Positions 39,680 through 50,485 of a stretch of 64,000 nt of DNA are shown piece by piece. The DNA comes from Rhodocyclales bacterium (lineage in GTDB: Bacteria > Pseudomonadota > Gammaproteobacteria > Burkholderiales > Rhodocyclaceae). The notes beneath the pieces are model-generated. The model did not search any database. It was not told where the DNA came from and saw only the letters and a list, made by a program, of their open reading frames with translations. How positions within the stretch are numbered: the stretch's first letter is position 1; every line of letters begins with the position of its first letter. The stretch covers positions 1-64,000 of the forward strand of contig JACOUN010000083.1 of the NCBI GenBank assembly GCA_016177805.1, given 5' to 3'. The position numbers were made by a program, and so were the translations under genes.

Positions 39680-41212
39680 TCACTCGTCAAGGCGGAAAAA
39701 ATCCCTTATCTTGCGCAGCAGCTCCGACTCGCGCTGAGCCGCCGGCGCGCTGTGCACCCGGGCGTCCAGCACCGCACGCGCGCTATCCAGCGCGGCCCGC
39801 CGCACCGCGATGACCCGCGATATCTCCTCGACCATGGCCGGACGTGACTGGACGATGCTCTCGAACGAACTCTTGTCCAGCCGGTAGCACTCGACCCCGG
39901 TGCGCGCGACCACCGTCGCGGCCCGCGCATCTCCGGTCATTAGGCCCATTTCACCAAAGAAACTGGGGCCGGCATCCGCATCGATGATGTTCAGTGTCTT
40001 GTGCCGACCGTCGACGTCGAGCACCACTTCGGCCTGTCCTTCGGTCAGGATGTAAAGCCAGTGCGCCACCGCGCCTTGTTGCGTCATGACGTCGCCCGCC
40101 GCGAACGGGGTGTACTTGAGCCGTTCAGCGACCAGGCGCAGTTCTTCCTCGGTCAGCGAGCGGAACAACTCGACACTCCTCAGCACTTCGAGGCGTTGCT
40201 CGATCTCGCGGCTGTGGCGCATTCGCAGATGCTTGGTCCCCTCCTTCTCCAGATGCAGATAGCGCTCCGGTATGGCGGGCGCGATCCCCGCGCGTTGCAG
40301 CGCGCTGAACACGTGTACGCGCACTGCCGAATCAGTCGGATCGTCACAAGCCAGGTCAGTCAGCCAATATCGCACCGCGTACCGGGCGGTACTCTCGCCG
40401 AATTCCATCATCATGCAATTGGGCGCGGGAGTCTTGGCCACCCCTGCGATGTTGCACATCGCCAGCGCTCGTTCGACCACATTGATCACGCGCGCGGGCA
40501 TCACGCCATAGCTGACGCTGAACCACACCCAGCGCCGCCATTGCTCCGGCTGGTCGTTGCGCCGGCCCAGCACCAGGAACTTGCCCTTCATCAGCTGGCT
40601 GTTGGGAATGATCGCGGTTTCCCAGTTGCGCGTCTCGACCGATGTGGAGCGCCAACGGATATCCACAACCCGGCCAATCACGTCATCCACCTTGATCCAG
40701 TCGCCGACTTTCAGCGAATCGTCGAGTTGCAGCGCAATGCCGCCGAGGATGTTGCCCAGCGTGTCCTGCATGGAAAACGCGATCACGGCGGTAATCACCG
40801 CCGAGGTTGCGACGATGCTCGACAGATCCAGCCCCGCGTAATGAAGGGACATCAATCCCCACGCAATATAGGCGCCGATCACTGCCATGTCTTCGAGGAT
40901 GCGCGGCGGCGTCAGTCCCAGGCGCGGCAGCAGCCAGCGAAACAACACCAGGCCCCACAGGCGTATCACCGCCATGCCCTCGACCAGTATCGACAACTGG
41001 CGCAGGGATTTCGCCGCAGCGGAATATCCGGACAGTTCGATCAACGCACTGACGAACAGCCCCGCCAGACTGGCGGCGAACAGCACCAGGGTATTGAGCA
41101 GCGGCTGGCGCTGTGCAGGCACGGAGCGCAGCAGCACCAGCGCCATCACGATCACCACCAGCACCAGATAACCGATGCCCTGGTGCCCGATGTTAGCCAC
41201 AAGTTCAAGCAC
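39680..41212 (-). CDS. MscS-family channel with C-terminal cyclic-nucleotide-binding domain
   Basis: A 510-aa membrane protein. Helices lie at about 12-30, 40-60, 78-96 and 108-124, followed by the pore-type segment SAVITAVIAFSMQDTLGNILGGIALQL (about 137-163) and the MscS beta domain (GDWIKVDDVIGRVVDI). A cNMP-binding domain fills about 365-470, with FFGEMGLMTGDARAATV carrying the expected Glu and Arg for phosphate binding. This matches the bCNG subgroup, gated by cyclic nucleotides more than by tension. A possible cyclase (CHASE2 protein) lies 22 kb away. Confidence 0.9.
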   Translation of the reverse strand: MLELVANIGHQGIGYLVLVVIVMALVLLRSVPAQRQPLLNTLVLFAASLAGLFVSALIELSGYSAAAKSLRQLSILVEGMAVIRLWGLVLFRWLLPRLGLTPPRILEDMAVIGAYIAWGLMSLHYAGLDLSSIVATSAVITAVIAFSMQDTLGNILGGIALQLDDSLKVGDWIKVDDVIGRVVDIRWRSTSVETRNWETAIIPNSQLMKGKFLVLGRRNDQPEQWRRWVWFSVSYGVMPARVINVVERALAMCNIAGVAKTPAPNCMMMEFGESTARYAVRYWLTDLACDDPTDSAVRVHVFSALQRAGIAPAIPERYLHLEKEGTKHLRMRHSREIEQRLEVLRSVELFRSLTEEELRLVAERLKYTPFAAGDVMTQQGAVAHWLYILTEGQAEVVLDVDGRHKTLNIIDADAGPSFFGEMGLMTGDARAATVVARTGVECYRLDKSSFESIVQSRPAMVEEISRVIAVRRAALDSARAVLDARVHSAPAAQRESELLRKIRDFFRLDE

Positions 41213-41286
41213 CGCCGACCTCCTTGCTCAACCTGACATTCGGCTCGACGCACGCTCCCGACCCGGTGCGCCAGCAAATCCGGGCC

Positions 41287-41637
41287 CTACACGAACCGGC
41301 TTCGGAACATGAAGAAAACCGCCGCCACCATGCACAAGCCCGCCCACAGGTAATCCAGCTTCAGCGGCTCTTTCAGGTACAACACCGAGAAGGGTACGAA
41401 CACCGACAGCGTGATCACTTCCTGCATGATCTTCAACTGCCCGACATTGAGCACACTGTAACCGATACGGTTGGCCGGAACCTGCAGCAAATACTCGAGC
41501 AGTGCGATGCCCCAACTGACGAGCGCGGCAACGATCCACGGCTTGTCGTTGAGTTCTTTCAGATGCGCGTACCACGCGAACGTCATGAAAACGTTGCTGC
41601 AGGCGAGCAGCAGTATCGACAACAGTACGGGATTCAT
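41287..41637 (-). CDS. DMT-family small membrane protein (DUF486)
   Basis: A 116-aa protein with four predicted helices (about 3-22, 33-52, 70-88, 95-113) and the DUF486 pattern FMTFAWYAHLKELN and LQVPANRIGY. Members belong to the drug/metabolite transporter superfamily as half-size proteins that presumably dimerise. Substrate unknown. Stands between the MscS-like channel gene and metZ on the same strand. Confidence 0.88.
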   Translation of the reverse strand: MNPVLLSILLLACSNVFMTFAWYAHLKELNDKPWIVAALVSWGIALLEYLLQVPANRIGYSVLNVGQLKIMQEVITLSVFVPFSVLYLKEPLKLDYLWAGLCMVAAVFFMFRSRFV

Positions 41638-41706
41638 GCCATCTCGCGATCGAAAACACCACGCTCCGGATTGCGCTGGTAGGCGCCCGGACCATAACCC
41701 GCCGAG

Positions 41707-42873
41707 TCAGGCCAGACCGGTTGCCAGATCGGCCTTGATATCCTCAACCGCCTCCAGCCCCACCGCGACCCTCAGCAACCCCTCGCCTATCCCCGCCAGC
41801 GCCCTTGCCTCGGCCGAGATTCGGCCATGCGTGGTCGACGCGGGGTGGGTAATGGTGGTGCGTGTATCACCCAGATTGGCGGTGATCGAGATCATCCGGG
41901 TTGCATCGACGACCCGCCACGCCTGCTCACGCCCCCCTTTCACTTCAAAGCTGACGATCGCGCCGCCCGAGGTCTGCTGACGCATCGCCAACGCGTGCTG
42001 CGGATGCGACGCGAGGCCTGGGTAGAACACGCGCCCGACGCCGGGCTGGCGTTCCAGCCAGCGAGCAAGCTCCAGTGCGCTGGCGGATTGCGCCTCCATG
42101 CGGATACGCAAGGTCTCCAACCCCTTGAGGATCACCCACGCGTTGAACGGCGAGATGCATGGGCCGGCAGTGCGCAGAAACTTGAACACTTCGTCCAGGA
42201 CCGGCTTGCCGCCCACCACCGCGCCGCCCAGCACCCGCCCCTGCCCATCGAGGTACTTGGTCGCGGAATGCACGACCACGTCCGCCCCCAGTAGCAGCGG
42301 CTTTTGCAAGGCGGGGGTGCAGAAGCAGTTATCCACCGCAAAAATTGCCCCAGCGGATTTCGCGATCTCGGCGACTGCCGCGATATCCACGATTTCGGTT
42401 AGCGGATTCGACGGAGTTTCGACGAAAAACAACCGGGTACGCGGACGCACCGCCGCGCGGTAGGCATCCAGATCGGTCGCCGGCACCAGTGTCGTCTCTA
42501 TTCCGAACCGGGTCAGGATGTTGTTGAACAACTGCTGGGTCGCACCAAACAGCCCCTGCGACGCGACGATATGATCACCCGCCTGCAACGTCGCCATCAC
42601 CAGCGACAGGATCGCCGACATGCCCGAAGATGTCGCGACGCAGGCCTCGCCGCATTCCAGCGCGGCAAGCCGGTCCTGCATCATCGTGACCGTCGGGTTG
42701 GAGAAGCGCGCGTAGACGTTGCCCTCCTCCTCACCCGAAAAGCGCGCCGCGGCCTGTGCCGCACTGTCGAAGACGAAGCTGGAAGTCAGATACAGCGCTT
42801 CACTGTGCTCGTTGAACTGGCTGCGCCGGGTGCCGGCGCGAACCGAGAGGGTGTCGAATTCAGGATGGGTCAT
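41707..42873 (-). CDS. metZ: O-succinylhomoserine sulfhydrylase MetZ
   Basis: PLP enzyme making homocysteine directly from O-succinylhomoserine and sulfide. The 388-aa protein shows the Cys/Met-metabolism fold: YSRxTN-like YARFSNPTVTMMQDRLAALE, the PLP-lysine motif HSATKYLDGQGRVLGG (about 207) and the SxLG-like end SITANLGDTRTTITHPASTTH. Located next to purF as in Pseudomonas and betaproteobacteria. Cystathionine gamma-synthase is the close alternative; context favours MetZ. Confidence 0.93.
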   Translation of the reverse strand: MTHPEFDTLSVRAGTRRSQFNEHSEALYLTSSFVFDSAAQAAARFSGEEEGNVYARFSNPTVTMMQDRLAALECGEACVATSSGMSAILSLVMATLQAGDHIVASQGLFGATQQLFNNILTRFGIETTLVPATDLDAYRAAVRPRTRLFFVETPSNPLTEIVDIAAVAEIAKSAGAIFAVDNCFCTPALQKPLLLGADVVVHSATKYLDGQGRVLGGAVVGGKPVLDEVFKFLRTAGPCISPFNAWVILKGLETLRIRMEAQSASALELARWLERQPGVGRVFYPGLASHPQHALAMRQQTSGGAIVSFEVKGGREQAWRVVDATRMISITANLGDTRTTITHPASTTHGRISAEARALAGIGEGLLRVAVGLEAVEDIKADLATGLA

Positions 42874-42882
42874 GGATGAGCT

Positions 42883-44409
42883 TCATTGGTCCTGGCCATA
42901 GACCAGATTCAGGTCGAGTTGACCGTCTTCACCGTCATCGGCCGAAGCAGTCTTCTCGCTGCGCAGATTCTCGACGCTGAACAGGTATTCATCGGTTACA
43001 TCACCGGTGACGTAACACCCGTCAAAGCACGAGGTCTCGAAAAACTTGATTGCCGGATTGAGCGAACCAACGGCCGCCTTCAGATCGGCAAGATCCTGAT
43101 ACACCAGTCCATCTGCGCCGATTTCCGCGCACACCTGCTGCTCGTCACGCTCGCCGGCGATCAGCTCGGTGCGCGTGGGCATGTCGATGCCGTATACGTT
43201 GGCGTAACGCACCGGCGGCGCCGCCGACGCCAGATAGACTTTGAGGGCGCCCGCTTCACGCGCCATGGAGACAATTTCTCGACTGGTCGTGCCACGCACG
43301 ATGGAATCGTCGACCAGCAACACGTTCTTGCCCCGGAACTCAAGCGGAATCGTGTTGAGCTTCTGCCGCACCGATTTGCGGCGCACCCCCTGGCCCGGCA
43401 TGATGAAGGTCCGGCCGATATAGCGGTTCTTGACAAACCCTTCGCGATACGGCAGACCGAGTATGGCGGCCATTTCCATGGCCGCCGGACGGCTCGAATC
43501 CGGGATCGGAATGACCACGTCGATTTTGATCTGCGGCTGGGTGCGTTTGAGCTTTTCGGCCAGATAGGCGCCCATCTTGACGCGCGACTCATATACCGAG
43601 ATGCCGTCAATGATGGAATCGGGGCGGGCGAGATACACGAATTCGAACATGCACGGCGCCTGGACCGTGTGCTGGGCACATTGTCGGCTGCGGAAATTGC
43701 CTTCGGTGTCGATCAGGATCGCCTCGCCGGGGGCCACGTCGCGCAACATGCGAAAGCCGATCACATCGACCGCGACGGACTCCGACGCCACCAGCCACTC
43801 CTGCCCTTGCAGGGTGTCGTTGCGCCCTACCACCAGCGGCCGTATCCCGTGCGGATCGCGAAAAGCCAGCAGACCGTAGCCGGCGATCATCACCACCACC
43901 GCGTACGCGCCACGACAACGGCGGTGCACATTCGCCACGGCGCGGAAAACCGCGTCGTCGTCGAGCTTGAATCCGTTTGCGGCCGCCTGCAGCTCATGCG
44001 CGAGTACGTTGAGCAGCACCTCGGAATCGGAATTGGTATTCACGTGGCGCAGATCGGACAGAAATATCTCGCGCTTGAGTTCTTCGGCGTTGGTCAGGTT
44101 GCCGTTGTGCGCCAGCAGCAGACCAAACGGAGAATTCACGTAAAACGGTTGCGCCTCAGCCGGATTACAGGCCGAACCGGCGGTGGGATAGCGCACGTGG
44201 CCGATGCCCCATTGCCCGGTCAGGTTGCGCATGTTGCGGGTACGGAACACGTCACGGACCAGGCCCGGCCCCTTGTGCATGAAGAAGCGTCCATTTTCCG
44301 ACGTCGCGATACCGGCCGCATCCTGGCCACGGTGCTGCAAGACCTGCAGACCATCGTAGAGCAGCTGATTGACCGGACTATGCGCTACGACGCCTATGAT
44401 TCCACACAT
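42883..44409 (-). CDS. purF: Amidophosphoribosyltransferase PurF
   Basis: First committed step of purine synthesis: PRPP plus glutamine to phosphoribosylamine. The 508-aa protein starts MCGIIGV, where Cys2 becomes the N-terminal nucleophile of the glutaminase half. The PRTase half has [17 protein letters not shown] (about 363-379) for PRPP. Start 44409 is fixed by the need for Met-Cys. Eleven bases after cvpA; a T-loop of conserved cvpA-purF linkage. Confidence 0.97.
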   Translation of the reverse strand: MCGIIGVVAHSPVNQLLYDGLQVLQHRGQDAAGIATSENGRFFMHKGPGLVRDVFRTRNMRNLTGQWGIGHVRYPTAGSACNPAEAQPFYVNSPFGLLLAHNGNLTNAEELKREIFLSDLRHVNTNSDSEVLLNVLAHELQAAANGFKLDDDAVFRAVANVHRRCRGAYAVVVMIAGYGLLAFRDPHGIRPLVVGRNDTLQGQEWLVASESVAVDVIGFRMLRDVAPGEAILIDTEGNFRSRQCAQHTVQAPCMFEFVYLARPDSIIDGISVYESRVKMGAYLAEKLKRTQPQIKIDVVIPIPDSSRPAAMEMAAILGLPYREGFVKNRYIGRTFIMPGQGVRRKSVRQKLNTIPLEFRGKNVLLVDDSIVRGTTSREIVSMAREAGALKVYLASAAPPVRYANVYGIDMPTRTELIAGERDEQQVCAEIGADGLVYQDLADLKAAVGSLNPAIKFFETSCFDGCYVTGDVTDEYLFSVENLRSEKTASADDGEDGQLDLNLVYGQDQ

Positions 44410-44420
44410 GGAATTTGCAC

Positions 44421-44912
44421 CTATCTGAATCGAACTCTGTCGGCCACCGCATCGGGCAGCCATGGTTTGGCGGCAATCACGGCCGTTTCCAGCGGAGGGG
44501 CGAACAACGCATCGCGCCACCACGGTTCGTGAGCCACCCCGATCAAGCTACCGAACAACACCAGCACCATGGCGATCGCCACGCCACGTGCCAGTCCGAA
44601 CATGGTTCCAAAAAAGCGGTCGACAGGTCTCAGTCCGGCAGCGCGCAACAACTCGCGGAGCAGGAAACGCAGCATCGCCGCGATCAATAGTACCCCTACG
44701 AAGATCAATGCAAAACCGGCAACCTGGCGCCACATGGACTCCGCGATCACGTCGGCGAGCATCTGCGCAACGTGCCCGGCATACAACCACGCCGCCGCCA
44801 GTGCCGCCACCCACGCCACCAGCGCGATCACCTCGCTGACCAGCCCCCGCCACATCCCGACCACCGCGGACAGGGCCAGCACGCCGAGAAACACGTAATC
44901 GAACGACGTCAT
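44421..44912 (-). CDS. cvpA: CvpA family membrane protein
   Basis: A 163-aa inner-membrane protein with four helices (about 5-21, 27-45, 62-84, 100-120) and the family start [27 protein letters not shown]. coli CvpA is needed for colicin V production and envelope tolerance; its biochemical role is unclear. Conserved position between dedD and purF. Confidence 0.93.
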   Translation of the reverse strand: MTSFDYVFLGVLALSAVVGMWRGLVSEVIALVAWVAALAAAWLYAGHVAQMLADVIAESMWRQVAGFALIFVGVLLIAAMLRFLLRELLRAAGLRPVDRFFGTMFGLARGVAIAMVLVLFGSLIGVAHEPWWRDALFAPPLETAVIAAKPWLPDAVADRVRFR

Positions 44913-44924
44913 GCGGACGAGCCT

Positions 44925-45596
44925 TCAGCGCGACGAAATCACACCGTTGATTCCCAAGGCCCCAAGCCGCGCGGCGGCCTTCTCGGCATCCTCACGGGTC
45001 GCGTATGGGCCGACACGCACGCGCGTGACCGCGCCAGCGTCCTCGATATAGGCCGAAAAGCCGCGTCCTTTCAAATCACCGCTGATGGCAACCGCCTTCG
45101 CCTTTTCACTGAACGCCCCAACCTGTACCACAAACGGTTGCTCACGCGCGGCCGAGGCGGCTGCCTTGCCCTCGAGCAGCGCCTGTACCCGTGCCGCCTC
45201 GTCCTGCCCGGACGGCGGGGTCACGCTCGCAGGGCTGGGGCGCGCAATCGCTCCACCCTTGTCGGTCGCGGGCCGTTCACCCTGGGGGCCGGGGGATTCA
45301 CTACGGGGACGCGGTTCATCCGGTGTCGGACGCACGGTGGTTGCGGAAACGGGGGGTTGCTCCTGCGGAGGCGGCGCCACCACTGCATCAGCTTCCGGGC
45401 GCCCGGCAATCGGCCGCGCCAAGGCGCTGTCGGCGTTGCGATCGGGTATGGTCACCTGGATATCCTGCACCGGTACACCAGGCTCGTCATCCATGACCAT
45501 GGGCAACACGATGACCGCAAGCAATGCCAGCGCGGCCGCGCCCACCAGACGACGCCGTGAACGCTTTTTCAATTCGAGGTTTTCGTCATCCGCCAC
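44925..45596 (-). CDS. dedD: DedD-like SPOR-domain cell-division protein
   Basis: A 223-aa protein: short basic cytoplasmic start, one TM (about 17-34), a Pro-rich periplasmic linker (about 60-130) and a C-terminal SPOR domain (about 148-222; FVVQVGAFSEKAKA, then RVRVGPYATREDAEKAA) that binds denuded septal peptidoglycan. Overlaps folC by 11 bp. DedD in E. coli supports septation; the same is expected here. Confidence 0.9.
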   Translation of the reverse strand: MADDENLELKKRSRRRLVGAAALALLAVIVLPMVMDDEPGVPVQDIQVTIPDRNADSALARPIAGRPEADAVVAPPPQEQPPVSATTVRPTPDEPRPRSESPGPQGERPATDKGGAIARPSPASVTPPSGQDEAARVQALLEGKAAASAAREQPFVVQVGAFSEKAKAVAISGDLKGRGFSAYIEDAGAVTRVRVGPYATREDAEKAAARLGALGINGVISSR

Positions 45597-46905
45597 GAGT
45601 CGACCCCGCCTCTACCACACCTGTTGCCGCCAGCACATCCGCCACGGTCATGAACGAACCAAAGACGACAATTCTATCACCCTCACCCGCACTTTGATGC
45701 GCCACCGCAAACGCTTGGGCCGGACTGTCGAAACAGCGCACATCCCCCGACACACCGGCGTTGCGCAACCGTTCATGCAAGGCGGCAGCCGTCAAGCCGC
45801 GCACCCCTGGGAGGGTGGCGAGCATCCAGTGATCGACGCGGTCACGCACCCGCGCCGCGACGCCCTCGACGTCCTTGTCCGCATACATACCAAGCACGGC
45901 CCAGGTTTCGGGGAAAAAACCCATGTTGGAGAGGTTCTCGGCCAGCACCCCGGCCGCCTGTGGATTGTGCGCCACGTCCAGGATCACGGCGGGCTTGCCT
46001 GCGCGCACCTGGAAACGACCGGGCAGTTCAACCAGCATGAAGCCCTGACGCACCGCCTGCATGGACACCGGAATGCGCGTTCGCAGCAGGTCCAGCGCTG
46101 TCATCACCGCCGAGGCATTGAGCAGTTGATTGGCACCGCGCAACGCCGGGTAGGCAAGACCACCACGACGCACCAGGGCGCCCGCAGCGGGCGCGTGCTC
46201 GTAGCGCCAGTAACCCCATTGCTGACGATCGCCGCCGAAACCGAAGTCCCGTCCGCTCACCCACAGCCGGGCATCCAGCTCGGCCGCATGCTTGAGCAGC
46301 GATGCGGGCGGATGGGGATCGCCGCATACCGCCGGTCGCCCGGCCCTGAAGATGCCGGCCTTCTCGAAGCCGATCTGCTCGCGAGTGGTGCCGAGGTAAT
46401 CCATGTGGTCCATCGCGACGCTGGTGACGATCGCGCAATCCGGATCGATCACGTTGACCGCATCGAGGCGCCCCCCCAGCCCCACCTCGAGAATCACCAC
46501 GTCCAGCCGCTGCCGGCAGAAAAGCTGCCATGCCGCCAGGGTGCCATGTTCGAAGTAGGTCAAGGGCACATCGGCGCGCGCGCGTTCGACCGCGCGTAGC
46601 GCTTCGACCATCGCGCCGGCATCGATCTCGCGCCCGTCGATGCGTACCCGCTCGCTGTAGCGCAACAGGTGTGGCGAGGTGTACACGCCGGTGCTATAGC
46701 CGGCGGCGATCAGTATCGCCTCCAGCATCGCGCACACCGACCCCTTGCCGTTGGTGCCGCCGACCGTGATCACCACCGCCTCCGACACCCCACCCAGCGC
46801 TGCATGAACCGACGCAACGCGCTCCAGACCGAGCTGGATGGGTTCGGCGGCGTGGCGCTCTTCGAGCAACTTCAACCAGCCGTCCAGATCCTCCGGCAAG
46901 GCCAT
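45586..46905 (-). CDS. folC: Bifunctional folylpolyglutamate/dihydrofolate synthase FolC
   Basis: Adds glutamate to folates and forms dihydrofolate from dihydropteroate. The 439-aa Mur-ligase-fold protein shows the P-loop TVGGTNGKGSVCAM, YTSPHLLRYSERVRIDG, the SVAMDHMDYLG segment and DVAHNPQA in the C-terminal domain. Start 46905 (MALPEDLDGW) is preferred; a TTG at 46932 would overlap accD. Ribosome-binding site weak. Follows accD as in E. coli and Pseudomonas. Confidence 0.94.
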   Translation of the reverse strand: MALPEDLDGWLKLLEERHAAEPIQLGLERVASVHAALGGVSEAVVITVGGTNGKGSVCAMLEAILIAAGYSTGVYTSPHLLRYSERVRIDGREIDAGAMVEALRAVERARADVPLTYFEHGTLAAWQLFCRQRLDVVILEVGLGGRLDAVNVIDPDCAIVTSVAMDHMDYLGTTREQIGFEKAGIFRAGRPAVCGDPHPPASLLKHAAELDARLWVSGRDFGFGGDRQQWGYWRYEHAPAAGALVRRGGLAYPALRGANQLLNASAVMTALDLLRTRIPVSMQAVRQGFMLVELPGRFQVRAGKPAVILDVAHNPQAAGVLAENLSNMGFFPETWAVLGMYADKDVEGVAARVRDRVDHWMLATLPGVRGLTAAALHERLRNAGVSGDVRCFDSPAQAFAVAHQSAGEGDRIVVFGSFMTVADVLAATGVVEAGSTRGG

Positions 46906-46921
46906 GTCGCTACCGCTTGCG

Positions 46922-47791
46922 TCAAGCCTCAAGGACGGCCTGCTGGGTCAGCAGCCCGATCAGGCGGGCAAGTTTGTCGCGCAACTGGCGCCGGTCGACG
47001 ATCATGTCGATCGCGCCCTTTTGCAGCAGGAATTCGGCCCGCTGAAAGCCTTCGGGCAGGGTCTCGCGTACCGTCTGCTCGATCACCCGTGGCCCGGCAA
47101 AACCGATCAGAGCGTTGGGTTCGGCGATTACCACATCACCCATGAAGGCAAAACTGGCCGACACCCCGCCCATGGTCGGATCGGTCAGCAAGGTAATGAA
47201 CGGCAGCTTGCGCCGCGACAGGCGCGTGATGGCGGCTGTGGTCTTGGCCATCTGCATCAGCGAAAACAGCCCTTCCTGCATGCGCGCACCGCCGGTCGCG
47301 GTAATGCAGATGAACGGCAGGCGCTGCTCTTCGGCGGCACGCACGCCACGCACGAAGCGCTCCCCCACCACCGAGCCCATGGAACCGCCCAGGAACTCGA
47401 ACTCGAAACACGCCACTACCACCCCTGCTCCGAGGATACTGCCCTGCATGACCACCAGCGCGTCGGCCTCGCCGGTGTCGTCCTCCGCCGCCGCGAGACG
47501 ATCGGTGTATTTGCGCGAGTCCTTGAACTTGAGCGGGTCGACGGGTTTGACCGCTACACCGATCTCGGTCCGGCCATCCGCGTCAAGCAGCAGATCAAGA
47601 CGCTGTCGCGCGCGTATGCGCTGATGGTGCCCGCACTTGGGGCACACTGACTGGTTGGTTTCGAGATCCGAACGATAGAGCACCGCGTCGCAAGCCGGAC
47701 ACTTGCTCCACAACCCCTCGGGTATCGACTTGCGCGCGCCGGGATCGCCCTTGTTGATGCGCGGCGGCAGCAGCTTCTTCAGCCAGCTCAT
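46922..47791 (-). CDS. accD: Acetyl-CoA carboxylase carboxyltransferase beta subunit AccD
   Basis: Forms malonyl-CoA with AccA. The 289-aa protein has the N-terminal four-Cys zinc ribbon (CPAC, then CPKCGH, about 34-56) and the crotonase-type core with [15 protein letters not shown] and [14 protein letters not shown]. Its start overlaps the trpA stop by 4 bp (ATGA). Typical length. The accA partner is not in the window. Confidence 0.97.
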   Translation of the reverse strand: MSWLKKLLPPRINKGDPGARKSIPEGLWSKCPACDAVLYRSDLETNQSVCPKCGHHQRIRARQRLDLLLDADGRTEIGVAVKPVDPLKFKDSRKYTDRLAAAEDDTGEADALVVMQGSILGAGVVVACFEFEFLGGSMGSVVGERFVRGVRAAEEQRLPFICITATGGARMQEGLFSLMQMAKTTAAITRLSRRKLPFITLLTDPTMGGVSASFAFMGDVVIAEPNALIGFAGPRVIEQTVRETLPEGFQRAEFLLQKGAIDMIVDRRQLRDKLARLIGLLTQQAVLEA

Positions 47792-48603
47792 GGTGCTTCC
47801 CTCCCGATCTGGTCGAGCGCCTCACGAATGGTCCTGACGAATGCCGTGACGTTGCCCACCACCTGTTCGCGGGGCGATCTTTCGATTTCCTCGATGATGC
47901 GGCTGCCGATCACCACCGCATCCGCGACTTCGCCGATGCGACGCGCCGAGGAGGCATCGCGGATGCCGAATCCGACCCCCACTGGCATGCCCACGCGCGC
48001 CCGGATCTGCGGAATGCGCCGCGCGACCTCATCAAAATCGAGCACCGCGCTACCGGTGACACCCTTGAGAGACACGTAATAGATATATCCGCTACCCGCA
48101 GCCGCCACTTCGCTGAAGCGCTGCTCGGACGAGGTCGGCGCGAGCAAGAATACCGGATCGAGTCCGGCCTCGCGCAAAGCCGAAGAAAAATCCGTACATT
48201 CCTCGGGCGGATAGTCCACCACCAGCACGCCATCCACACCGGCCTCCAGCGCGCGCCTGACGAACTCGGGCTTGCCCATCGCCTCGATCGGATTGGCGTA
48301 GCCCATCAACACCACCGGCGTCGCGTCGTCGGCGGCGCGAAACTGGGTCACGCAGTCGAAAACGCCGCGCAGGCTCATGCCGGCCGCCAGGGCACGCTCG
48401 GACGCGCGCTGTATGGTCGGGCCATCGGCCATCGGATCGGAGAACGGCACGCCCAGTTCGATGATATCGGCGCCCCCCGCGACCAGCGCATGCATGAGCG
48501 GGACCGTCAGCGCGGGGGCCGGATCACCGGCCGTGATGAACGGGATCAGGGCGCGTCGTTGCTCACCCTGCAGACGTTGAAAAACTGACTCGATTCTGGA
48601 CAT
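47788..48603 (-). CDS. trpA: Tryptophan synthase alpha subunit TrpA
   Basis: Releases indole from indole-3-glycerol phosphate. The 271-aa TIM barrel has [15 protein letters not shown] with catalytic Glu (about 49) and Asp (about 60), VDYPPEE and phosphate-binding VGFGI. 50 bp after trpB; overlaps accD. Confidence 0.97.
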   Translation of the reverse strand: MSRIESVFQRLQGEQRRALIPFITAGDPAPALTVPLMHALVAGGADIIELGVPFSDPMADGPTIQRASERALAAGMSLRGVFDCVTQFRAADDATPVVLMGYANPIEAMGKPEFVRRALEAGVDGVLVVDYPPEECTDFSSALREAGLDPVFLLAPTSSEQRFSEVAAAGSGYIYYVSLKGVTGSAVLDFDEVARRIPQIRARVGMPVGVGFGIRDASSARRIGEVADAVVIGSRIIEEIERSPREQVVGNVTAFVRTIREALDQIGREAP

Positions 48604-48653
48604 AGGTTATTCATCGCGTGACCGGACCGGCAAGCGCCCATCCGGTATCGGTT

Positions 48654-49865
48654 TCAGAACTGGATGCCGGAATACTCGGCAACCGTGTGCATGTCCTTGT
48701 CGCCCCGGCCGGACAGGTTAACCAGCAGGATCCGGTCCTTCGGCAACGTGGGAGCGAGCTTTGCGGCATAGGCGAGCGCATGCGAACTTTCGAGCGCCGG
48801 AATGATACCTTCGAAGCGGCACAGGTCGTGGAACGCCTGCAAGGCCTCGGCATCGGTCACCACCTCGTACTCGGCCCGCCCGCTGTCCTTGAGCCAGGCG
48901 TGCTCGGGGCCTACGCCGGGGTAGTCAAGACCGGCGGAAATCGAGTGCGTCTCGGTGATCTGCCCGTCCTCGTTCTGCAGCAGATAGGTGCGGTTGCCGT
49001 GCAGCACGCCAGGACGGCCCGCAGTCAGGCTCGCCGCATGACGGCCGCTGGCCAGCCCCTCACCGGCGGCTTCGACGCCCACCATGCGCACACCCGGTAC
49101 GTCGATATAGGGATGAAAGAGCCCGATCGCGTTCGAACCGCCACCCACGCAGGCGATCAATACATCGGGCTGGCGCCCGGCCAGCTCCTGCATCTGGACC
49201 AGACTCTCGCGCCCTATCACCGACTGGAAATCGCGCACCATGGCCGGGTATGGATGCGGCCCAGCGACAGTGCCGATGATGTAGAAGGTGTTGTGCACGT
49301 TGGTGACCCAGTCGCGCATCGCTTCGTTGAGCGCGTCCTTGAGCGTGCGCGACCCGGACTCGACCGGCACGACGGTGGCCCCAAGCAGCTTCATGCGATA
49401 TACGTTGGCCGCCTGACGCTTGACGTCTTCGCTGCCCATGTAGACCACGCACTCCATGCCATAGCGTGCGGCCACGGTGGCGGTCGCGACCCCGTGCTGC
49501 CCCGCTCCAGTCTCGGCGATGACGCGGGGCTTGCCCATCTTGCGCGCCAGCATCGCCTGGCCGATGCAGTTGTTCACCTTGTGCGCGCCGGTGTGGTTCA
49601 GATCCTCGCGCTTCAAATAAATCTGTGCGCCACCCAGCAGCCCCGACCAGCGTTTGGCGTGGTAGATCGGGCTGGGACGCCCCACGTAGTGCTTTAGTTC
49701 GTAGTCGAACTCGGCCATGAACGCCGCGTCGGTGCGGCTCGCCTCGTACGCACACCTGAGTTCCTCGATCGCGGGTATCAGCGTTTCAGCGGCGAACACG
49801 CCGCCGTAGGGCCCGAAATGGCCCGTTGCGTCGGGGAATGAATAGGGCGTTTCAGCCATCTGCAT
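48654..49865 (-). CDS. trpB: Tryptophan synthase beta subunit TrpB
   Basis: PLP enzyme joining indole and serine. The 403-aa protein shows [15 protein letters not shown] (PLP Lys near 92), AETGAGQHG, and GGGSNAIG for cofactor phosphate. Start at ATG 49865 is chosen because CAGGAG lies six bases upstream; a second ATG at 49859 overlaps the trpF stop by 8 bp. Either way trpF-trpB are translationally coupled. Confidence 0.97.
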   Translation of the reverse strand: MQMAETPYSFPDATGHFGPYGGVFAAETLIPAIEELRCAYEASRTDAAFMAEFDYELKHYVGRPSPIYHAKRWSGLLGGAQIYLKREDLNHTGAHKVNNCIGQAMLARKMGKPRVIAETGAGQHGVATATVAARYGMECVVYMGSEDVKRQAANVYRMKLLGATVVPVESGSRTLKDALNEAMRDWVTNVHNTFYIIGTVAGPHPYPAMVRDFQSVIGRESLVQMQELAGRQPDVLIACVGGGSNAIGLFHPYIDVPGVRMVGVEAAGEGLASGRHAASLTAGRPGVLHGNRTYLLQNEDGQITETHSISAGLDYPGVGPEHAWLKDSGRAEYEVVTDAEALQAFHDLCRFEGIIPALESSHALAYAAKLAPTLPKDRILLVNLSGRGDKDMHTVAEYSGIQF

Positions 49866-50475
49866 CTCGAACTCCTGCGATGAATGCAGCGATGCGCGCT
49901 GCGTCCTTGATACCCTTGCCCGATTCGACGCCACTGGAGACATCGACCGCCCACGGCCTGACCCGGCGAACAGCCTCGATCACGTTGTCCGGATCCAGAC
50001 CGCCAGAGAGTATCAGTCGCCGGTTCAAGCCTTCGGGTATCAGCGACCAATCGAAAACCTTGCCACCACCACCGTAGCCCTCGACGAAGGCGTCGAGAAG
50101 GATTGCGGAAGCGGACGGGTGTGAAGCGCAGAATTCTACCAGATCGACCCCCTGCCGCACTCGCGCGGCCTTGATCCAGCGGCGCCCGTAGCGGCCGCAC
50201 TCGGCATCAGACTCATCACCGTGAAACTGCAACAACTGCAACGGCACCCGCGTCAGCACACGCTCGACATCGGCAGGCTCGGGATTGACGAACAGGCCCA
50301 CAGTCGTCACGAAGGGCGGCACCAGTGCTGCCAACTCGGCCGCGCGCGCAACGCTCACATGGCGCGGACTGGGCGGGTAGAACACCAGCCCGATCGCGTC
50401 GGCGCCTGATTCAACCGCCGCAACGACATCTTCCGGGCGGGTCAAACCGCAAATCTTGATACGGGTTCGTGGCAT
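49852..50475 (-). CDS. trpF: Phosphoribosylanthranilate isomerase TrpF
   Basis: Amadori rearrangement step of tryptophan synthesis. The 207-aa TIM barrel has [11 protein letters not shown] (catalytic Cys about 8), LQFHGDE, a catalytic Asp in ILLDAFVEG and terminal DVSSGVES. Ten bases after truA; starts the trpF-trpB-trpA set. trpE, G, D and C are not in the window. Confidence 0.96.
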   Translation of the reverse strand: MPRTRIKICGLTRPEDVVAAVESGADAIGLVFYPPSPRHVSVARAAELAALVPPFVTTVGLFVNPEPADVERVLTRVPLQLLQFHGDESDAECGRYGRRWIKAARVRQGVDLVEFCASHPSASAILLDAFVEGYGGGGKVFDWSLIPEGLNRRLILSGGLDPDNVIEAVRRVRPWAVDVSSGVESGKGIKDAARIAAFIAGVRDADG

Positions 50476-50485
50476 CGGATGGAAT

